DNA of 64,000 nt from Clostridium pasteurianum DSM 525 = ATCC 6013. Its GTDB lineage: Bacteria; Bacillota; Clostridia; Clostridiales; Clostridiaceae. The notes below the pieces were generated by a model. That model made no database searches and was not told the DNA's origin. It saw only the letters and a program-made list of their open reading frames with translations. Numbering within the stretch: the first letter of the stretch is position 1; every line of letters starts with the position of its first letter. The stretch lies in the NCBI RefSeq assembly GCF_000807255.1, contig NZ_CP009268.1:4184384-4248383 (forward strand), read 5' to 3'. Shown piece by piece: positions 7,925-16,439 of this stretch. The translations under genes were made by a program, and so were the position numbers.

Positions 7925-9217
7925 ATGAAAAGTATTCATATGAAATATGGAAATGAAAAGATTGAAGTCTCTGTTGATGAGGATAATCTTATACAAATAA
8001 TTGAAAGCAATCCCTTTAATCTAGGTAAAAATGAAAATGAAGTAATCTTAGATTCCCTAGCTAACCCTATAGGAACTCCAAGGCTTAAAGATATAGTTGC
8101 TAAAGGTGAAAAGATATGTATTGTAATATCAGATATAACTAGAGCTTGGCAAAGACCTTATAAATTTTTACCTTTAATTGTAGAAGAGCTAAATAAATCT
8201 GGAATATCTGATAAAGATATCACATTTTTATGTGCTGCAGGTACCCATAGAAATCAAACAGAAAAAGAACATGGACTTTTATTAGGTCCTGAATTATCTA
8301 AAAGATTCAAGGTCATAGATCATGATTGTCTTGATAAAAATAACCTCGTTTATTTAGGAGATACAAGTTATGGAACCCCTGTATGGATAAATAAAATAGC
8401 TATGGAATGTGATCATATAATAATAACAGGTGCAATAGTATATCACTTGCTTGCTGGATGGGCAGGTGGTAAAAAATCTATTTTACCTGGTATATCCGGC
8501 TATGAAAGTATTATGGCCAATCACGCTCTTTCTCTTGGTGAAAATATAGGTGACGGCAGCAATCCACTAGTAAGATCCGGGTATATAGAAAATAATCCTG
8601 TTCATAAAGATATGTTAGAAGCTGCGTCTTTTGTTAAACCTAGTTTTATGTTCAATGTGATTATGGGATCTGATGGAAATATTGCAGCTGCAGTTTCAGG
8701 TAATTACATAGAAGCTCACAAAGAAGGCAGAGAACTAGTAAATAAAATTGATGGTGTTAAAATCCACGAAAAGGCTGATTTAGTTATTGCCAGTGCTGGT
8801 GGATACCCTAAAGATATAAATTTATATCAATCCAGTAAAACAATGATCAATATGAATGAAGCTGCTAAGGAAGGTGCTACTTTAATCCTTATCTCTCAAT
8901 GTAGAGAAGGTCTTGGCGGAGACTCAGATATTAAAGATATAATATTAAATTACGATAATATATTAGATAGAGAAAAATCCCTTAGAGAAAGATATAGCAT
9001 ATCAAAATTTATAGGTTATTATGTCTGTGAAATGGCAGAAAAATATGATTTTATAATGGTATCTGATATAGATCAGTCATTAGTTAAAAATGCCAATATA
9101 AAAGTGGTTAGTACTATTGATGAAGCTCTAAATATAGTTTACAAAAAAAGAGGGGAAAATTTAAAAACTATATTAATGCCAAAGGGTGCTAACACACTTC
9201 CCATTTTACAAGATTAA
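7925..9217 (+). CDS. larA: LarA-family nickel-dependent 2-hydroxyacid racemase
   Basis: 430 residues. By direct count the residues corresponding to the catalytic and nickel-pincer positions of Lactobacillus plantarum LarA are all present: His108 (GTHR), His174 (IVYH), Lys184 (GGKK) and His200 (MANH). The family uses a nickel-pincer nucleotide made by LarB, LarC and LarE; none of those genes is in this window. GGGAGGAA precedes the ATG. Co-transcription with ilvE under an isoleucine T-box suggests a 2-hydroxyacid derived from a branched-chain amino acid rather than lactate, which is inference. LarA homologues with other 2-hydroxyacid substrates are known. Confidence 0.88.
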   Translation: MKSIHMKYGNEKIEVSVDEDNLIQIIESNPFNLGKNENEVILDSLANPIGTPRLKDIVAKGEKICIVISDITRAWQRPYKFLPLIVEELNKSGISDKDITFLCAAGTHRNQTEKEHGLLLGPELSKRFKVIDHDCLDKNNLVYLGDTSYGTPVWINKIAMECDHIIITGAIVYHLLAGWAGGKKSILPGISGYESIMANHALSLGENIGDGSNPLVRSGYIENNPVHKDMLEAASFVKPSFMFNVIMGSDGNIAAAVSGNYIEAHKEGRELVNKIDGVKIHEKADLVIASAGGYPKDINLYQSSKTMINMNEAAKEGATLILISQCREGLGGDSDIKDIILNYDNILDREKSLRERYSISKFIGYYVCEMAEKYDFIMVSDIDQSLVKNANIKVVSTIDEALNIVYKKRGENLKTILMPKGANTLPILQD

Positions 9218-9268
9218 AATTAGTTAATACTAAAAAGGTACTTAACAACAATAAAAATCTAATAAATT

Positions 9269-9311
9269 ATATTGTAAACTTATATTGATAATCAATGTAA
9301 GTTTACAATAT
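9269..9311 (+). terminator. Long perfect hairpin downstream of larA
   Basis: ATATTGTAAACTTA (9269-9282) pairs perfectly with 9298-9311. After a mismatch, ATTGAT/ATCAAT extends the stem. No T tract follows, so it is either a weak terminator of the ilvE-larA transcript, an RNA-stabilising end, or a protein-binding palindrome. Confidence 0.5.
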
Positions 9312-9477
9312 ATGTTATAACCTTTTGGATGTATAAATATTATTATTTCTATAAACTTTCAATTAAATTATAGAATTTATTTAAAAATTTTATGTAATCG
9401 TTTATGCAATCTTTCATTATTTATGACTTTCATATAAAATATATATTATACGAAAGTTATGGAAAGGCGGCTTTATA

Positions 9478-9963
9478 ATGAATTTGGAGAAATTATTCAC
9501 TTTACAGAAAGAGTTAGACAATAGGATATTAAAAGAACATAACTTAAATGGTGAAATCTTATTCTCTCAAAAAGCTCTTGCACTCCAAGTAGAGTTGGGT
9601 GAACTAGCTAATGAAACTAGATGTTTTAAGTATTGGAGTAAAAAGAGTCCTTCTCCAGAAGAAAATATTCTAGAAGAATTTGTAGATTGCTTACACTTTA
9701 TACTAAGCATAGGTATAGATAAGAAATTTCAACATATTGAAATTACTGTTGGAAATTATGGTGATGAAATAACAGATCAATTTCTAGACATTTTCATTGA
9801 TATTAATGATTTTCTAATCTGCTCTTCAATAGATCACTACATAACTCTCCTTGAAGATTTTCTAAGCCTAGGTTTAAGTTTGGGATTTACAGAATCAAAA
9901 ATAGAAGAAGCTTATTTAAAGAAAAACCTTATAAATCATGAAAGACAGGATAATGGTTATTAA
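9478..9963 (+). CDS. Dimeric all-alpha dUTP diphosphatase (dUTPase_2/MazG-like)
   Basis: 161 residues. 'LQVELGELANETRCFKYWS' and 'ILEEFVDCLHFILSIG' carry the acidic metal-binding residues of the dimeric dUTPase family, which is unrelated to the trimeric Dut fold. It hydrolyses dUTP to dUMP, keeping uracil out of DNA and supplying dTMP synthesis. AAAGGCGG precedes the ATG. A strong bidirectional terminator follows directly, so it is transcribed alone. Such genes are common in clostridial genomes and phages, but nothing else here looks like phage DNA. Confidence 0.85.
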   Translation: MNLEKLFTLQKELDNRILKEHNLNGEILFSQKALALQVELGELANETRCFKYWSKKSPSPEENILEEFVDCLHFILSIGIDKKFQHIEITVGNYGDEITDQFLDIFIDINDFLICSSIDHYITLLEDFLSLGLSLGFTESKIEEAYLKKNLINHERQDNGY

Positions 9964-9980
9964 AAAATTACCTATTTATA

Positions 9981-10028
9981 AAAAAACACTATCAAAGAAC
10001 TATTTAGTCTCTTTGATAGTGTTTTTTT
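9981..10028 (+). terminator. Rho-independent terminator after the dUTPase gene
   Basis: AAAAACACTATCAAAGA pairs with TCTTTGATAGTGTTTTT around a loop near 9998-10010. The A and T flanks would let it work in both directions. Confidence 0.9.
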
Positions 10029-10080
10029 ATTTCATATATCTACCTAACTTTGGTCATACTATTGTTAAGGTGGTGATTTT

Positions 10081-10512
10081 ATGCTTGGTATACTTTTATC
10101 AATTTTATCAGGAATTTGTATGAGTGTTCAAGGAGTTTTCAATACAAGATTAAGTGAAAAAATAGGTCTTTGGGAGACAAATGTAATTGTTCAGGGAAGT
10201 GCATTAATCTTTACTTTAATAATATTGATATTTGCAGGTAAAGGAAATTTTAGAAATATAAAAGACGCAAATAAATTATATCTCCTTGGTGGAGTATTGG
10301 GAGTTATAATTATATACACAGTTATGAAGGGAATATCTTCTGTTGGTACTACTTGCGCAATTTCAACAATATTAATTGCTCAACTTTTATCTGCTGGAAT
10401 TATTGATGCCTTTGGACTTTTTGATACTCAAAAAGTAGCTTTTGGAATAAAAGAAATAATTGGAATAATTGCTATGATAGCAGGACTAGTAATTTTTAAA
10501 TGGAAATGTTGA
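10081..10512 (+). CDS. YdcZ/DUF606-type small DMT transporter
   Basis: 143 residues with about five hydrophobic segments: 'LGILLSILSGICMSVQGVFN', 'IVQGSALIFTLIILIFAG', 'LYLLGGVLGVIIIYTVM', 'CAISTILIAQLLSAGII' and 'IIGIIAMIAGLVIF'. The 'QGVFNTRLSEKIG' motif is typical of the DUF606 branch of the drug/metabolite transporter superfamily, whose short members are half the usual ten-helix size and are expected to pair as dimers. The substrate is unknown. AAGGTGGTG precedes the ATG. Preceded by the dUTPase terminator. Confidence 0.85.
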   Translation: MLGILLSILSGICMSVQGVFNTRLSEKIGLWETNVIVQGSALIFTLIILIFAGKGNFRNIKDANKLYLLGGVLGVIIIYTVMKGISSVGTTCAISTILIAQLLSAGIIDAFGLFDTQKVAFGIKEIIGIIAMIAGLVIFKWKC

Positions 10513-10591
10513 ATTTTCCCATAAAACTTAATAACAAATATCAGGTTTTCAAATATAATGATAATGGAAGTCATCTTATGGAGGAAACCTG

Positions 10592-11791
10592 ATGTTTTCA
10601 ATAAAGAAAAAACTTGATAATAATCTTAGACTAGCTATAAAAAATGATAGACTAAAAATTTACAGAGTTATTATACACTGTAATGCATTATTAGATAAAC
10701 TTCAATCAAAAATAAAATCTTTTAAAGGTGAATTAGTCTGCATAATTCCTTCCGTTAATTGTGTATGTGCAAATATATCCTCCAGAGCTATTAATCGTTT
10801 AATAGAATATCCTGAGGTGGATTTTATCACCTTTGATAATTTTGCTTATCTCTGTGCAAATAGCGTATCTTCGTCTAATAAAGTAAATTTATCTAAAAAT
10901 CTAAAGCTGACAGGTAAAAATACCTGTATAGCAATAATAGATAGCGGAGTATATCCTCATCCGGATTTATTAAGTCCTTTTAAAAAGATCAAAAATTTTA
11001 TAGACATTATCAATGGCCTTAATTATCCTTATGATGATAATGGTCATGGTACTTTTATAAGTGGACTAATATCAAGCAGTGGTATTAATTCCAAAGGTGT
11101 ATACAAAGGCATAGCTCCCAATAGTAGTATATATTGTATAAAAGCTTTTAATGCTTTAGGAAAAGCCTATATATCCAATATACTTTTAGCAATAGATAAA
11201 GTTATTCTTGATTGTAAAAAATTTAACATAAGAATACTATGCTTACCTTTTGAAATATGCACAGAGGATAACTTTATATTATCACTTTTTTATAAATCCT
11301 TTGAAAAAGCAAAAGAAAACAATATTGTAGTAATAGTTCCAAGTGGTAATAATGAAAACATAAAAAGCTCTATAAGAGGTATAGCTGGATTAGACAACTG
11401 TTTAACTGTTGGCGGATTAGACACTACTTCTACCATGAAATCCTATAGTTATTCTGCCAGTGGTCCCTGTGGTAAACTTATGAAACCTGATCTTTCTGCT
11501 GCCTGTGTCGATATCTGGTCACTAAAATCCGATAAAAACTTTATTTCAGAGAGAAATGGTGTAAAACTTTATCCACATAAACTTCAGGAATATTATACCA
11601 GTTTTACTGGTACTTCTTGTGCCGCTGCTTATGTAAGTGGAATTTGTGCATTGATGTTGGAAAATAATAAAAATTTAAATTATAAGGATATAATTTCCCT
11701 TTTAAAAGCTTCCTGTGAACTATTGGATTTTCCCAAATGGCAACAAGGTGAAGGCATAATAAATCTAAATAATTTATTTAGCAATGAATAA
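10592..11791 (+). CDS. S8 family (subtilisin-like) serine peptidase
   Basis: 399 residues with the complete triad: Asp117 in 'AIIDSGVYPHPDL', His152 in 'DNGHGTFISG' and Ser342 in 'FTGTSCAAAYVSG', plus the oxyanion Asn in 'VPSGNNENIKS'. There is no signal peptide or membrane segment at the N-terminus; a short N-terminal domain of about 100 residues precedes the catalytic domain. This resembles the intracellular or spore-associated subtilisins of clostridia rather than secreted enzymes. GGAGGAAACCTG precedes the ATG. The bidirectional terminator at 11906 closes the unit. Confidence 0.9.
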   Translation: MFSIKKKLDNNLRLAIKNDRLKIYRVIIHCNALLDKLQSKIKSFKGELVCIIPSVNCVCANISSRAINRLIEYPEVDFITFDNFAYLCANSVSSSNKVNLSKNLKLTGKNTCIAIIDSGVYPHPDLLSPFKKIKNFIDIINGLNYPYDDNGHGTFISGLISSSGINSKGVYKGIAPNSSIYCIKAFNALGKAYISNILLAIDKVILDCKKFNIRILCLPFEICTEDNFILSLFYKSFEKAKENNIVVIVPSGNNENIKSSIRGIAGLDNCLTVGGLDTTSTMKSYSYSASGPCGKLMKPDLSAACVDIWSLKSDKNFISERNGVKLYPHKLQEYYTSFTGTSCAAAYVSGICALMLENNKNLNYKDIISLLKASCELLDFPKWQQGEGIINLNNLFSNE

Positions 11792-11905
11792 TTTATAATT
11801 TTTTACACATAACTATAATCATAAGATATTAAATAATGCTAAAATCTAACTTTGCTCTCAAACATCTTTAGTTTTCTATACTTTAGATGTTTGTCAAAAT
11901 ATTAG

Positions 11906-11934
11906 CCTCTGAGTTTAAATTCTCAGAGGTTTTT
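11906..11934 (+). terminator. Bidirectional terminator between the S8 peptidase and RNase Z genes
   Basis: CCTCTGAG (11906-11913) and CTCAGAGG (11922-11929) with an AT loop, then TTTTTAT on the plus strand. The RNase Z stop codon (TGA, 11923-11925) lies inside this stem, so the convergent gene ends within its own terminator. A second hairpin, AAACATCT/AGATGTTT, lies just upstream at about 11860-11892. Confidence 0.85.
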
Positions 11935-12834
11935 ATAATTTATATTCTTATAAATTCTATCTTTTCCTATTACTGTATTATAGAATATACTCCTTGTTTG
12001 TTCCAAATACATTTCTGGATCATTAAGTGCCGGGCTAAAATGTGTCAGCCAAAGTTCTTGTACCCTACTAAGTTTAGCTAAAATCGCCGCTTCTTTAAAA
12101 GTCATATGTTTATTTTTAATGGCTTTTTCAATATTCTTTTCATCTCCATACATACCTTCACATATAAAAAGATCTGATTCTTTTATAAAATTTACAATTG
12201 AATCTATAGGCCTTGTATCTGTAATATAACAAATTTTTATTCCTTTTCTCTCATCACCTAATACCATTTCAGGAGTAAATATTTCACTATTAAATTGAAC
12301 TCTGTTCCCCCTTTGAAGAATGCTCCAAAATTTAGTAGGTATTTTATTGGACTCTGCTTTTTCTTTATTGAATTTATTCATTCTTTTTATTTCTATACTA
12401 TAACCTAAACAAGGAAGTGTATGATCACAATTTATAGTGTGAATTATCATGTGATTTAATCTAAATTCATAAAATTCCTGCTGCACTTCTACTAAATTTA
12501 GTTCATAGGGAAGCATTGGTGCTATAACTGTCATCCCATTTACCACATTTTTCAATCCTGTGGGTCCTATTAAAGTAAGTGGATCCACTCTTCCGGAATT
12601 AGCAATAGTCAACAGAAGTCCTGGTAAACCTGCTACATGATCTGCGTGATAATGAGTAAAACAAATGGCGTCTATAGCCTTAAATCCACTACCCAGTATT
12701 TTCATGGATACTTGTGTTCCTTCACCACAATCAATTAATAATTTACTTCCATTAACACTTACTAAAAGAGAAGTAAGTGATCTATTTGGAACTGGCATAC
12801 TTCCTCCACAGCCTAATAGATATATATCAATCAA
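11923..12834 (-). CDS. rnz: Ribonuclease Z
   Basis: 303 residues. The zinc motif HYHADH is at residues 61-66, with 'GSGFKAIDAICFTH' before it, further His/Asp ligands in 'CDHTLPCLGY' and 'YITDTRP', and the C-terminal 'LTHFSP'. It is the tRNA 3'-processing endonuclease, cutting after the discriminator base of tRNA precursors that lack CCA. All eight tRNA genes in this window already encode CCA. The start is TTG 12834 with GAAGGGAT upstream. It is divergent from ferritin. Confidence 0.92.
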   Translation of the reverse strand: MIDIYLLGCGGSMPVPNRSLTSLLVSVNGSKLLIDCGEGTQVSMKILGSGFKAIDAICFTHYHADHVAGLPGLLLTIANSGRVDPLTLIGPTGLKNVVNGMTVIAPMLPYELNLVEVQQEFYEFRLNHMIIHTINCDHTLPCLGYSIEIKRMNKFNKEKAESNKIPTKFWSILQRGNRVQFNSEIFTPEMVLGDERKGIKICYITDTRPIDSIVNFIKESDLFICEGMYGDEKNIEKAIKNKHMTFKEAAILAKLSRVQELWLTHFSPALNDPEMYLEQTRSIFYNTVIGKDRIYKNINYKNL

Positions 12835-12916
12835 ATTTATCCCTTCTTTGTATTCAAAAATACTTGTAAAATTTCAACTTTTCTAAATAATAAATTATTT
12901 AATATTATAAGTAAAA

Positions 12917-12931
12917 TTATAATTATTATCA
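12917..12931 (+). promoter_or_regulatory. PerR-like box upstream of ferritin
   Basis: TTATAATTATTATCA matches the PerR consensus TTATAATNATTATAA at 13 of the 14 defined positions. It lies in the divergent rnz-ferritin spacer, 166 bases before the ferritin start. No convincing promoter was pinned beside it. Confidence 0.5.
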
Positions 12932-13096
12932 ATAAATACTAACAGTTATAAAATTATACATTCAATCTTTAAGCTTTATAAAAAGTAATTTGTATTTTAT
13001 TAAATATTGTTTTAAAATATATGTATACTACTAATCAGCAAATATTATTACCATTTATAATAATTTTAATATATTTATTTTGAAAGGATGATTTTA

Positions 13097-13609
13097 ATGA
13101 TAAGCGAAAAATTATTTTCTGCATTAAATGATCAAGTAAACTACGAGTATTATTCAGCACATATTTATTTAGCAATGCAGGCATACTGTGCTTCTCAAGA
13201 TTTACCTGGATTTGAGAATTTTTTCAAAGTACAAATTGAGGAAGAAAGATTCCATGCAAGTAAATTCTTTAATTACATAGTTGATATGGATGGCGATGTA
13301 ACTATTAAAGGTATGGATAACCCTAACAATGAATTTGGCTCAGTGCTTGATGTATTTAAAGCAACTTTATCTCATGAAAAATTTGTAACAGAGAGAATCT
13401 ACAATCTTATGGATATAGCTACAGATGAAAAGGAACATGCAACTATAAGTTTCTTAAAATGGTTTATAGATGAACAAACTGAAGAGGAAAAAACTGTTTC
13501 TACCATATTAAAAAGATTAGAAAGAATTGGTGATGATAAAGCAGCATTATACATGTTAGATGCTGAATTAAGTCAAAGGGTATTTACACCTCCAACAACT
13601 ACTGCTTAA
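13097..13609 (+). CDS. ftn: Ferritin
   Basis: 170 residues from ATG 13097, which has AAAGGATG eight bases upstream; an in-frame ATG at 13088 overlaps that ribosome binding site and is not used. The ferroxidase ligands are visible: Glu in 'NYEYYSAHIY', Glu and His in 'IEEERFHASKF', Glu in 'LSHEKFVTE' and Gln in 'FIDEQTEEEKT'. It is the non-haem iron-storage protein forming 24-mers, oxidising Fe(II) and storing the mineral. A PerR-like box upstream fits control by peroxide or iron. Confidence 0.93.
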   Translation: MISEKLFSALNDQVNYEYYSAHIYLAMQAYCASQDLPGFENFFKVQIEEERFHASKFFNYIVDMDGDVTIKGMDNPNNEFGSVLDVFKATLSHEKFVTERIYNLMDIATDEKEHATISFLKWFIDEQTEEEKTVSTILKRLERIGDDKAALYMLDAELSQRVFTPPTTTA

Positions 13610-13666
13610 TAAATAAATTATATTAACAGTTTATGTTTAAATGAATTTTATGTAACTATCCAATAA

Positions 13667-13714
13667 CTAGAGGCTGTTATTTCCAACTTCAAAGTTGAAT
13701 GTAACAGCTTCTAG
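13667..13714 (+). terminator. Hairpin downstream of ferritin
   Basis: CTAGAGGCTGTTA pairs with TAACAGCTTCTAG, with an inner CAACTTC/GAAGTTG-like pairing. There is no long T tract. It lies between convergent ferritin and the 5'-nucleotidase gene and could end either transcript. Confidence 0.6.
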
Positions 13715-13770
13715 TACAGGATAAACCAATTTAATAATAGAGAATTCTGCATACAGCTAAAATATAATAA

Positions 13771-15354
13771 TTAATCATGAATAACTTTCCAATTTCCATC
13801 AACAGAGGCCTCTATTGTACCCCTTGATAGTATGTAATTAGCTATCAATTCAGACATGTCGATAGGAATATCTCTTATTACAGGTTTACCTTTAAACATA
13901 TTATAGTTTCCGCCGCCACCAGCTCTATAATTATTCATCACTACATCATATTCTTTCTCCATTTCTAAAGGATTTCCTTGATAATTTAATTTTACTATTC
14001 TATTACCCATTGGCCTTGATATATTTATTTCATATTCTATACCTTCCCACATATCGTAATTATAGTGCTGAGGCTTAGGATTAGAAAACTTTGAATTTAC
14101 TTTAATACTTTCTCCGTCATAAGGTGCAAAATAGGATGCTGACTTCTCCAATGCTTCCTTGATATCTATTCCTTTAATCCTAATAACTTTAAGTGTATTA
14201 GGATAGACATAATTTGAAACTATATCCCTCATGGTAACTTTACTTGAAAATCCTCTAGACTTATTATCAAATAAAGCTGTATTAGAAATATCTACTCCTG
14301 CACTGTCCATTTGGACTCTATTAATAAATTCTATTAAAGCATTATCTTTAGTTCTTATATCCATATAGTTTTTAACTGTCATATCTCCATTTATGTTGCC
14401 TATGACTTTATCAAGCCAAATTTGAGTATCTTTTTCAATATTCTCTACTATATCTTCAACACTTGACTGCGATACTCTATTTTTACAATAAATCAACTTA
14501 GAATTCTTATCTATTACTTTCCATCCATTAAAATTTCTTTTAAGATTAATTTCTACTTTTCCTATGGCTTTGGCAGCATTTCCCGGTTGAACTACAATCA
14601 CACCATTTATATATTTATTGTAAATACTTCTATGCTGATGACCAGTCAATAACACATCTATATCCTTTACTTTCATACAAAGGTCATAAGCTTGATTTTC
14701 TCCAGTGATGCTTTCTGTAGGCTTACCAGTATCTAAATCTCTTTCGAAACCACCATGATAAGAAACTACTACTAAATCTACCTTCTCTTTTTCTTTTAAA
14801 ACTTTAATCCATTTTTCAGCAGTTTTAATTACATCTTCAAATTTTAATTCATCAATTATATCAGGATTCTCCCAATTGGGAATATATTTTGTAGTAAGTC
14901 CAAGGATGCCTACTTTTAATCCATTTTGAAAACTTTTTATTATGTATGGATTACCAAAGGCCGGTTTTAAAGAATTTTTATTTAGTATATTTGCTGAAAG
15001 CCATGGAAAATTTGATTGCTTTATTGAATTATTAAGTATCTCCATGCCATAATTGAATTCATGATTTCCTATAACAGCTGCATCATATTTTAAAAAATTT
15101 AATACATCTATAATGGAATTTTTATCTCTTTTATCTATTTTTGCATAATAATAAGTAAGTGGAGTACCTTGAAGCATATCACCATTATCTATTAAAATTA
15201 TATTCTCATTTGAATTTCTTTCTTCTTCAATTATAGCAGCAATTTTTGACATTCCATTTTCAGTTTTTTCATTATTAGAATAGTCTATAGGAATCATATT
15301 CCCATGCACATCACTGGTTTCTAATATAATTAATTTAATTTCATTTGATGACAT
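13771..15354 (-). CDS. 5'-nucleotidase / 2',3'-cyclic phosphodiesterase family metallophosphatase
   Basis: 527 residues. The N-terminal metallophosphatase domain has 'LETSDVHGNM', 'DNGDMLQGTP', 'IGNHEFNYG', 'VVSYHGGFERD' and 'LLTGHQHR', giving all dinuclear metal ligands. The C-terminal 5'-nucleotidase domain holds 'NYVYPNTLKVIRIKG' and 'NNYRAGGGGNYNMF'. UshA, CpdB and YfkN relatives are normally exported, but this protein opens MSSNEIKLIILETSD with no signal peptide, so it should be cytoplasmic. It probably dephosphorylates nucleotides or related phosphoesters. It is transcribed alone, after the terminator of the efflux operon. Confidence 0.88.
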   Translation of the reverse strand: MSSNEIKLIILETSDVHGNMIPIDYSNNEKTENGMSKIAAIIEEERNSNENIILIDNGDMLQGTPLTYYYAKIDKRDKNSIIDVLNFLKYDAAVIGNHEFNYGMEILNNSIKQSNFPWLSANILNKNSLKPAFGNPYIIKSFQNGLKVGILGLTTKYIPNWENPDIIDELKFEDVIKTAEKWIKVLKEKEKVDLVVVSYHGGFERDLDTGKPTESITGENQAYDLCMKVKDIDVLLTGHQHRSIYNKYINGVIVVQPGNAAKAIGKVEINLKRNFNGWKVIDKNSKLIYCKNRVSQSSVEDIVENIEKDTQIWLDKVIGNINGDMTVKNYMDIRTKDNALIEFINRVQMDSAGVDISNTALFDNKSRGFSSKVTMRDIVSNYVYPNTLKVIRIKGIDIKEALEKSASYFAPYDGESIKVNSKFSNPKPQHYNYDMWEGIEYEINISRPMGNRIVKLNYQGNPLEMEKEYDVVMNNYRAGGGGNYNMFKGKPVIRDIPIDMSELIANYILSRGTIEASVDGNWKVIHD

Positions 15355-15458
15355 AATTTACAACTCCATTTCAAAATTTAAACATTTTAAAAATAATGTA
15401 TTTTAAAGTTATTAAATAAATTTATAATTAATTATAACAATACTTTAAATTTTATACA

Positions 15459-15504
15459 AAAAGAAATTATAAAATCTGGTTTACAGAATTCTATAATTTC
15501 TTTT
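15459..15504 (-). terminator. Terminator of the efflux operon
   Basis: AAAAGAAATTATA (15459-15471) pairs with TATAATTTCTTTT (15492-15504). On the minus strand a TTTTTG tract follows. It lies about 85 bases beyond the adaptor-protein stop codon. Confidence 0.8.
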
Positions 15505-15587
15505 ATTATTTGCATAAGATTTATATTTTATTTTAAAATCATCTATTATAAATGTTGACTTTATAATTTCATCTATAAAATTTTTAT

Positions 15588-16439
15588 CTATTTACTCTTA
15601 TCTATTTCTACATCTACATTATAATTTGGAAGAAGTTTTCCATTATTTCCTTCTATGGATATATTCACAGGAATGTAGGTATCTCCATTTTTGCTAAGTG
15701 AAGCAGCATTAGCTATATTAGTAACTTTACCTGTCATTTTTGTATTGGGATCAGAAGTTGGTATTATTTCAACGGATTTTCCTACTGATACATCTTTTAT
15801 GAATTCTTCACTTACATTTGCTTCCACGTAGAGGCTATTTAGATCCTTTAAAGTTAATGCTGCTTTTTCTGGGCTAACTAAATCTCCTGCTTTATATGTA
15901 ATATCAGTAGCTACAGCATTATCCATATTGGATATTATACCACTGTCATTTAAGTACGGTCTATTTAGTTTAGCCTTTAGTGCATCTATTTCTATCTTAT
16001 CAGCATCTATCTTAGCCTGTCCCGCATCTATTTTGGCTTGATATGCCTTTTTAGCATTATCCCCTGTTATATCTTTCTTACTTTCCACATCTGCATTCTT
16101 AGCACTTATATCTGCATCTAAAGCTTTTTGCTTTCCTTTAATTGTTGCATTATAATCACTCATATCCAGATCTATAAGTTTATCACCTTTTTTTACTAAC
16201 TGTCCTTCCTGCACATTTACTTTTGTTACCTTTGGAATAGCCGTTGCAGGAAAATCTATGACAATATTTTCAACATTAGCTGCTTGAACTGTTCCTGAAG
16301 CTTCTATAGTATTCTTATTTTGCTTTGCTGACGCTGCAGTTTTTTTGTCTGTATTTGCTGTACTTGAACCTCCACAAGCAGTCAATACTAATGTTAATCC
16401 TATAGAAATAATTAATAAGCATATTTTTTGTCTTCTCAT
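15588..16439 (-). CDS. Membrane-fusion/adaptor lipoprotein of an ABC efflux system (HlyD/MacA-like)
   Basis: 283 residues. The signal peptide ends in a lipobox (LTACGG, Cys about 22). 'VQEGQLVKKGDKLIDLDMSDY' is a biotinyl-lipoyl-like half-motif, followed by an alpha-helical hairpin (about residues 85-165, rich in Lys, Asp and Ala) and a beta-barrel part 'LNSLYVEANVSEEFI'. Gram-positive relatives such as YknX pair with MacB-like permeases to move peptides or drugs. The ATG overlaps the ATPase stop, so the two are translationally coupled. Third gene of the operon. Confidence 0.85.
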   Translation of the reverse strand: MRRQKICLLIISIGLTLVLTACGGSSTANTDKKTAASAKQNKNTIEASGTVQAANVENIVIDFPATAIPKVTKVNVQEGQLVKKGDKLIDLDMSDYNATIKGKQKALDADISAKNADVESKKDITGDNAKKAYQAKIDAGQAKIDADKIEIDALKAKLNRPYLNDSGIISNMDNAVATDITYKAGDLVSPEKAALTLKDLNSLYVEANVSEEFIKDVSVGKSVEIIPTSDPNTKMTGKVTNIANAASLSKNGDTYIPVNISIEGNNGKLLPNYNVDVEIDKSK

